A stretch of DNA of 16,841 bases from Thermoproteota archaeon (GTDB lineage Archaea; Thermoproteota; Korarchaeia; Korarchaeales; Korarchaeaceae), in assembly GCA_027491555.1 (NCBI GenBank), contig JAOZGN010000018.1, positions 1 through 16,841 of the forward strand, written 5' to 3'. Under the pieces are notes generated by a model that had not been told where the DNA came from, ran no database searches, and saw only the letters and a program-made list of their open reading frames with translations. Of the stretch, positions 13,668 through 16,841 are shown piece after piece. The translations under genes and the position numbers were made by a program. Numbering within the stretch: position 1 is the first letter of the stretch; the number at the start of each line of letters is the position of its first letter.

Positions 13668-14419
13668 GCAGGACCGCGAAAGCCAGGAGAGAACTATTTG
13701 AGAGGATCCTAGAGCTTGTGCGGGACGTCCTCTCGGGTAAGGTGGACCCATTCGACGTGAACGTGGTTCAACTCGCCTCGAGGCTCAGGGAGGAGTTTCC
13801 ACGCCTCAGAGGCTGGGACGAGATCAATCTGGACCTTGAGGCAATGACCGGGCTTGCAGGAGTCGTCGGGAGACAGGAGGAGTGGATCGAGCACCGCGCC
13901 TCGCGGCTCTTCGTGGATCCCCTCCTGGTCGCGCTGAAGGTCGAGGTCATGGATATGAAGGAACTGGCTAGAGTGTTCCTCAGAGCGTGGAGACCGATCG
14001 TGGAAGCCAGAGGCGTCACTCCCGCCTTCCTGGAGTCTGCCGTCAGGTACTGGCTCGAGCTCCCACCTGTCTCAGAGAGAAGAAGAGTGCTACCAGAGCC
14101 CAGAGAGGCGCCGAGCTTTAAGCCACTTTGGAAGGAGGAGGAATTCGAAGAGAAGCTGATGCTCGAGGCTAGACGCCTCCAGATGGTACTCGACGAAAAG
14201 GGAGGAGAGGTAAGCTACTCAGAGTATCTGAGAAGCAAAGATCCATGGGATTCCGCAGAGCGATCTTATTTGCTCAGTTTTCTGATCTCGGACGGCGTGG
14301 TGTCAGTCAGGCGGGACCCGGCTACCGGTGAGCTCTTCCTGGTTCGACCCCGCGGCTCAGGCGACTTCGCGAGGTCCATCGTCACCTGGATGGATGTCGG
14401 CGGTGAGGGTCATGGGTGA
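13664..14419 (+). CDS. Kleisin-like subunit (ScpA-type)
   Basis: 251 aa, the size of archaeal and bacterial ScpA. Kleisins bridge the two heads of an SMC dimer. The N-terminal helical part carries ILELVRDVLSGKVDPFDVNV (15-34), like the ScpA opening 'L..LI..gkIDiyDIpI', and SRLFVDPLLVALKVEVMDMKEL (80-101), where ScpA has its second helical element. A proline-rich, low-complexity linker follows (about 133-155). The C-terminal part (165-228) looks like a winged helix: LMLEARRLQMVLDEKGGEVS, SAERSYLLSFLISDGVVSVRRD and GELFLVRP, where kleisins dock on the SMC head. Sequence similarity is weak, as is usual for kleisins; position right after an SMC gene, with a 4-bp ATGA overlap, strengthens the call. 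Confidence 0.7.
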   Translation: MSRTAKARRELFERILELVRDVLSGKVDPFDVNVVQLASRLREEFPRLRGWDEINLDLEAMTGLAGVVGRQEEWIEHRASRLFVDPLLVALKVEVMDMKELARVFLRAWRPIVEARGVTPAFLESAVRYWLELPPVSERRRVLPEPREAPSFKPLWKEEEFEEKLMLEARRLQMVLDEKGGEVSYSEYLRSKDPWDSAERSYLLSFLISDGVVSVRRDPATGELFLVRPRGSGDFARSIVTWMDVGGEGHG

Positions 14420-14987
14420 GGCGGAGGGGGGGAGCTCGGAGGACCTCAGGCGGAAGGTCAGGAGGGCGGCCCACATGCTGCTCCTCAGGAGCCACGCAAA
14501 GCCCGGGGTGAAAGGGTGGGAACTCAAGAGGGCGCTGGGGAGGGACTACAAGGTGGCTCTCCGCTTGCTGGACGAGGAACTCGCCGACATCGGATTTAGA
14601 ATCGTTGCAAAGACGCCGGACGGTCGAGACGCGAGTGAGGAAGAGTATGGAGAGGCCACCTTCTACGTGACGTTTAGGGAGCCCCCAGACTGGCCGGAGA
14701 TAAGGGGGTCTGGGTGGAGGATAGATGAGCTGGCCGCGCTGGCGGCCTGCGTGGCCCTGATATCGGCGAAGGGGGGTCGAGCGAGCAGGGAGGAGTTGAA
14801 AGACCTGCTAAAGTCAAAGCTGCCGGAATGGAAGGTTCCCGGCATCCTGACTAGGCTGATCAGGGCCGGATACCTCTCCGAGACGGATGAGGGGGTCGAG
14901 GTCGGCTGGAGGACGCGCGTTGAGATAGATGTCGAGCACCTGCTTAGACTCCTCCTCGGGTCCCGCGGCGCCTCCGGCGGGCGATGA
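14412..14987 (+). CDS. Kite-type SMC accessory protein (tandem winged helix; Nse3/MAGE-like or ScpB-like)
   Basis: 191 aa. Two winged-helix units can be drawn. The first (about 12-95) is RRAAHMLLLRSHAKPGVKGW, then ALRLLDEELADIGFRIVAKT and TFYVTF; 'GFRIV' sits where MAGE/Nse3 domains have 'FGLELVEI'. The second (about 105-185) is DELAALAACVALISAKGGRAS, a helix, ILTRLIRAGYLSE and VEVGWRTRVEI, echoing the MAGE pattern 'GLL..iL..I...G....EE...L', 'YLEY' and 'WGPRA'. ScpB, the other prokaryotic kite, has the same layout. Kite proteins dimerise and clasp the kleisin linker. ATG 14412 has GGTGA 5 nt upstream and overlaps the kleisin-like gene by 8 bp. The 3' end overlaps the convergent helicase gene by 44 bp. 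Kite fold: fairly confident; Nse3 versus ScpB: open. Confidence 0.68.
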   Translation: MGEAEGGSSEDLRRKVRRAAHMLLLRSHAKPGVKGWELKRALGRDYKVALRLLDEELADIGFRIVAKTPDGRDASEEEYGEATFYVTFREPPDWPEIRGSGWRIDELAALAACVALISAKGGRASREELKDLLKSKLPEWKVPGILTRLIRAGYLSETDEGVEVGWRTRVEIDVEHLLRLLLGSRGASGGR

Positions 14988-16841
14988 GATCCATTATAGC
15001 GTCGAGAAGGGAGATCTCGCTGCCCCCAGACTTCGCAAGGAGGTCCTCGGCGGCCCTGGGAGAGACGCCGGCCGCAAAGGCCAGGATGGCCAGCCTCCCG
15101 TGCGCTTCCACCAGGGCGGCCGTCTTCCTGAGTTCTAAGATTATCCTCCTCATCTTTCGTCGCGACCTCGACTTCAGGGCCTTCTCGGAGAGCGAGAGGG
15201 CCTGCTCCACAACGAGCTCTGGCTCGCGAGAGATGCCGAGGCGACGAGAACCGCACACTGGACACTCCGGCCGTGCGGGGAGTTCATACGGCTCCACCTC
15301 TTCCACGTAACCCCCGCAGCTCAAGCAGGCCAGGGTGATCCTCTCCGTGAGGAGTCGGACCCTCAGTCTCTCCCTCCTGAGGAGCCTCCTCTTGTCGGGT
15401 GGGATCGACTCGAGCCTGAGCCTCATCCACCGCAGGGCGTCTCTGCAGACTGGGGTGGGCTCAGCCATTCTCCCCAGATTGACGAGCTCCCACTCTCCCG
15501 AGGTCAAGCGGTCGAGCACCTGCCTGGCCTCGGGGATAGACATGTCCCTCTCAAGAACATCCTTGACGGCCTGCCTGTAGACTGGGGTCCCCTCAAGACT
15601 TGCCATCAGCCTGTCCAGCACCGACGGGGTCACCTCGGCGTCCCTCGAGACGACCCCCATCTTCCTTGCGGCCTGAAGGAGCCTGAACCTGAAGTAGCCG
15701 CTCCTCTCTACGGCTGCCTTAAGAGTCTCCTCCACGTCGAGAGGCGGCGACTCGAGGGCCTCAGCCACAGAGTCGGGGGACACCAGGTGACCGGAGAGGT
15801 AGACCCTGTAGGGGTCCTCCGCTACTCCCACCGCCGCCCCCGTCTCCCGGGAGATCGCCTCTGCCAAGTACCTAGCGAGGGCTCTGTTGGCGAGCGTCCC
15901 GGCGTGGACGTGCACCACGACGGTCTCGCCCACGGCCTCGACCACGACCCTCCTGTGCGTGGGCACGGGCAGGGTCCTCTCGGCGGTCTCGATAGTGGGC
16001 AGGAGCGCGGGGAGGACCGTCGATTCCGCTACCCCGTACTCCTCCGCGATCGCCCGGGTCACATCACCCCTGGAGCGACCGGAGGCTATCATCTCCTCAA
16101 CCCTGGCCCTTATGAGCCCGACCTCCTGGGAGACGGACATGGGTACTGGTATCTCCTCTCCCAACCAGTGTGGAATCGCCCCCTCTGGGTCCGGGTCCCT
16201 GACCACGTAGACCCTGTCCCTGAACACCTGGACTATCCTCCAGACCTCTCCGGCCATGATGAACTTGGATCCGGGCTCCCCCCTCTCGGCGACGAACGGC
16301 TCGTCCAAGGTCCCCACGGGCTCCTCCGTGTCCTGATCCACCACGAGGTAGGTCCTGATCTCGGGGATCATCGAGAGGTTCTCGAAGTAGTACGGGTAGA
16401 GGGCCGCGAAACCTGGGCCTCTCCTAAAGGAGCCGGACTCTGAGGTAAGAACAGGGCTCCTAGGCAGACTCGCCAAGAACTTGACGAGATCCATCAGCTC
16501 GCCGGGCTCCGTCCGCCTGTAGTTGTAGGCCCGCCTGATGACCCCAAGCGCCTCCTGGACCGTCCACTCCGGTTTCCACATCAGAAGGGCGACGAGCTCG
16601 TGGAGCAGGGCGTCATAGGGTTTCTCTGGAATCTTGACAGGCTCGAGCCTGTCCTGCAGGGCCATGCTCCTAACGACCATGGACTCCAGAGCGTCGTCTG
16701 GAGTCATGACAATCACGACGCCCCTGCTCACCTCCCCAACCCTGTGGCCGCTCCTGCCCACCCTCTGGACCAGCCTCGTGGCCTGCCTTGGGCTCATGTA
16801 CTGGATCACCAGGTCGACGTGGCCCACGTCTATGCCCAGCT
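14944..16841 (-). CDS. lhr: Lhr-family DEAD/DEAH-box helicase, C-terminal two thirds (5' end outside window)
   Basis: 632 residues from the right edge to TAA at 14944-14946; the N-terminal RecA domain lies beyond the window. The first visible residues, LGIDVGHVDLVIQY, are the Lhr 'LELGIDIG.VDLV' segment, followed by helicase motif VI QRVGRSGHR. After the second RecA domain comes the winged-helix and the large Lhr-core region (LHELVALLMWKPEWTVQEAL; SRSRGDVTRAIAEEYGVAES). VVEAVGETVVVHVHAGTLAN matches the Lhr-core domain 4 strand. A four-cysteine cluster, CLSC (15316-15327) and CPVC (15253-15264), probably binds zinc near the C terminus. Lhr proteins are ATP-dependent 3'-5' helicases of DNA or RNA:DNA hybrids linked to repair and recombination. 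The gene converges on the SMC-kleisin-kite operon with a 44-bp overlap. Confidence 0.93.
   Translation of the reverse strand, partial: LGIDVGHVDLVIQYMSPRQATRLVQRVGRSGHRVGEVSRGVVIVMTPDDALESMVVRSMALQDRLEPVKIPEKPYDALLHELVALLMWKPEWTVQEALGVIRRAYNYRRTEPGELMDLVKFLASLPRSPVLTSESGSFRRGPGFAALYPYYFENLSMIPEIRTYLVVDQDTEEPVGTLDEPFVAERGEPGSKFIMAGEVWRIVQVFRDRVYVVRDPDPEGAIPHWLGEEIPVPMSVSQEVGLIRARVEEMIASGRSRGDVTRAIAEEYGVAESTVLPALLPTIETAERTLPVPTHRRVVVEAVGETVVVHVHAGTLANRALARYLAEAISRETGAAVGVAEDPYRVYLSGHLVSPDSVAEALESPPLDVEETLKAAVERSGYFRFRLLQAARKMGVVSRDAEVTPSVLDRLMASLEGTPVYRQAVKDVLERDMSIPEARQVLDRLTSGEWELVNLGRMAEPTPVCRDALRWMRLRLESIPPDKRRLLRRERLRVRLLTERITLACLSCGGYVEEVEPYELPARPECPVCGSRRLGISREPELVVEQALSLSEKALKSRSRRKMRRIILELRKTAALVEAHGRLAILAFAAGVSPRAAEDLLAKSGGSEISLLDAIMDLIARRRRRGTRGGV

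Noticed and set aside
1..16841. Mobile elements, CRISPR arrays, defence islands or prophage
   Set aside because: No transposase, integrase, direct-repeat array, terminal inverted repeats or phage structural gene could be found; composition is even across the window.

Overview
The window looks like a GC-rich, probably thermophilic archaeon, most likely of the TACK/Thermoproteota side; I cannot place it further. The signs are an archaeal-type TmcA, an archaeal-length glutamate dehydrogenase, a MoeA-type PBP-like domain, an Lhr-family helicase, heavy use of AGG/AGA for arginine, frequent GTG/TTG starts, and several genes whose start codon lies about 26-27 nt downstream of a T/A-rich box, the pattern of leaderless archaeal promoters. 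No rRNA, convincing tRNA, CRISPR array, insertion sequence or phage gene was seen. Coding density is high and many neighbours overlap or nearly touch.

Layout. 1-810: the end of a PBP-like (MoeA-associated) protein faces moaB, so the left edge is molybdenum-cofactor genes. 1013-4361, plus strand: a Yip1-like membrane protein, tmcA (tRNA N4-acetylcytidine synthesis), and an ASCH-domain protein overlapping tmcA by 29 bp. 4494-5711, minus: a coiled-coil protein I do not recognise. 5945-7267: glutamate dehydrogenase. 7360-8607: a class II aldolase and a UPF0173 metallo-beta-lactamase-fold hydrolase whose 3' ends overlap. 8916-9854: an aldo/keto reductase.

9889-14987 is the most interesting part. 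On the plus strand a very short SMC-type ATPase (575 aa, no full hinge, no zinc hook, Smc6-like Walker B) overlaps a kleisin-like gene by 4 bp, which overlaps a tandem winged-helix 'kite' gene (Nse3/MAGE-like or ScpB-like) by 8 bp. This is the complete parts list of an SMC complex in miniature. Divergently, across a 64-bp gap, lie an unrecognised 234-aa protein and an OB-fold protein carrying what looks like a catalytically dead AAA+ domain. The right edge (14944-16841, minus) is the C-terminal two thirds of an Lhr-family helicase, running out of the window and overlapping the kite gene tail to tail by 44 bp. I read 9889-16841 as a chromosome-maintenance neighbourhood; the functional links are inference.

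Non-coding parts. The only gene-free stretch over 300 bases is 8608-8915. It holds a 78-nt element closed by a 7-bp perfect stem with a TATA-like box just upstream on the minus strand (a candidate structured leader of the hydrolase gene), and the promoter and strong ribosome binding site of the aldo/keto reductase. A second stem-closed element (4365-4435) sits between two convergent genes. Other gaps (811-1012, 5712-5944, 7268-7359, 11876-11939) hold promoters or a T-rich terminator.
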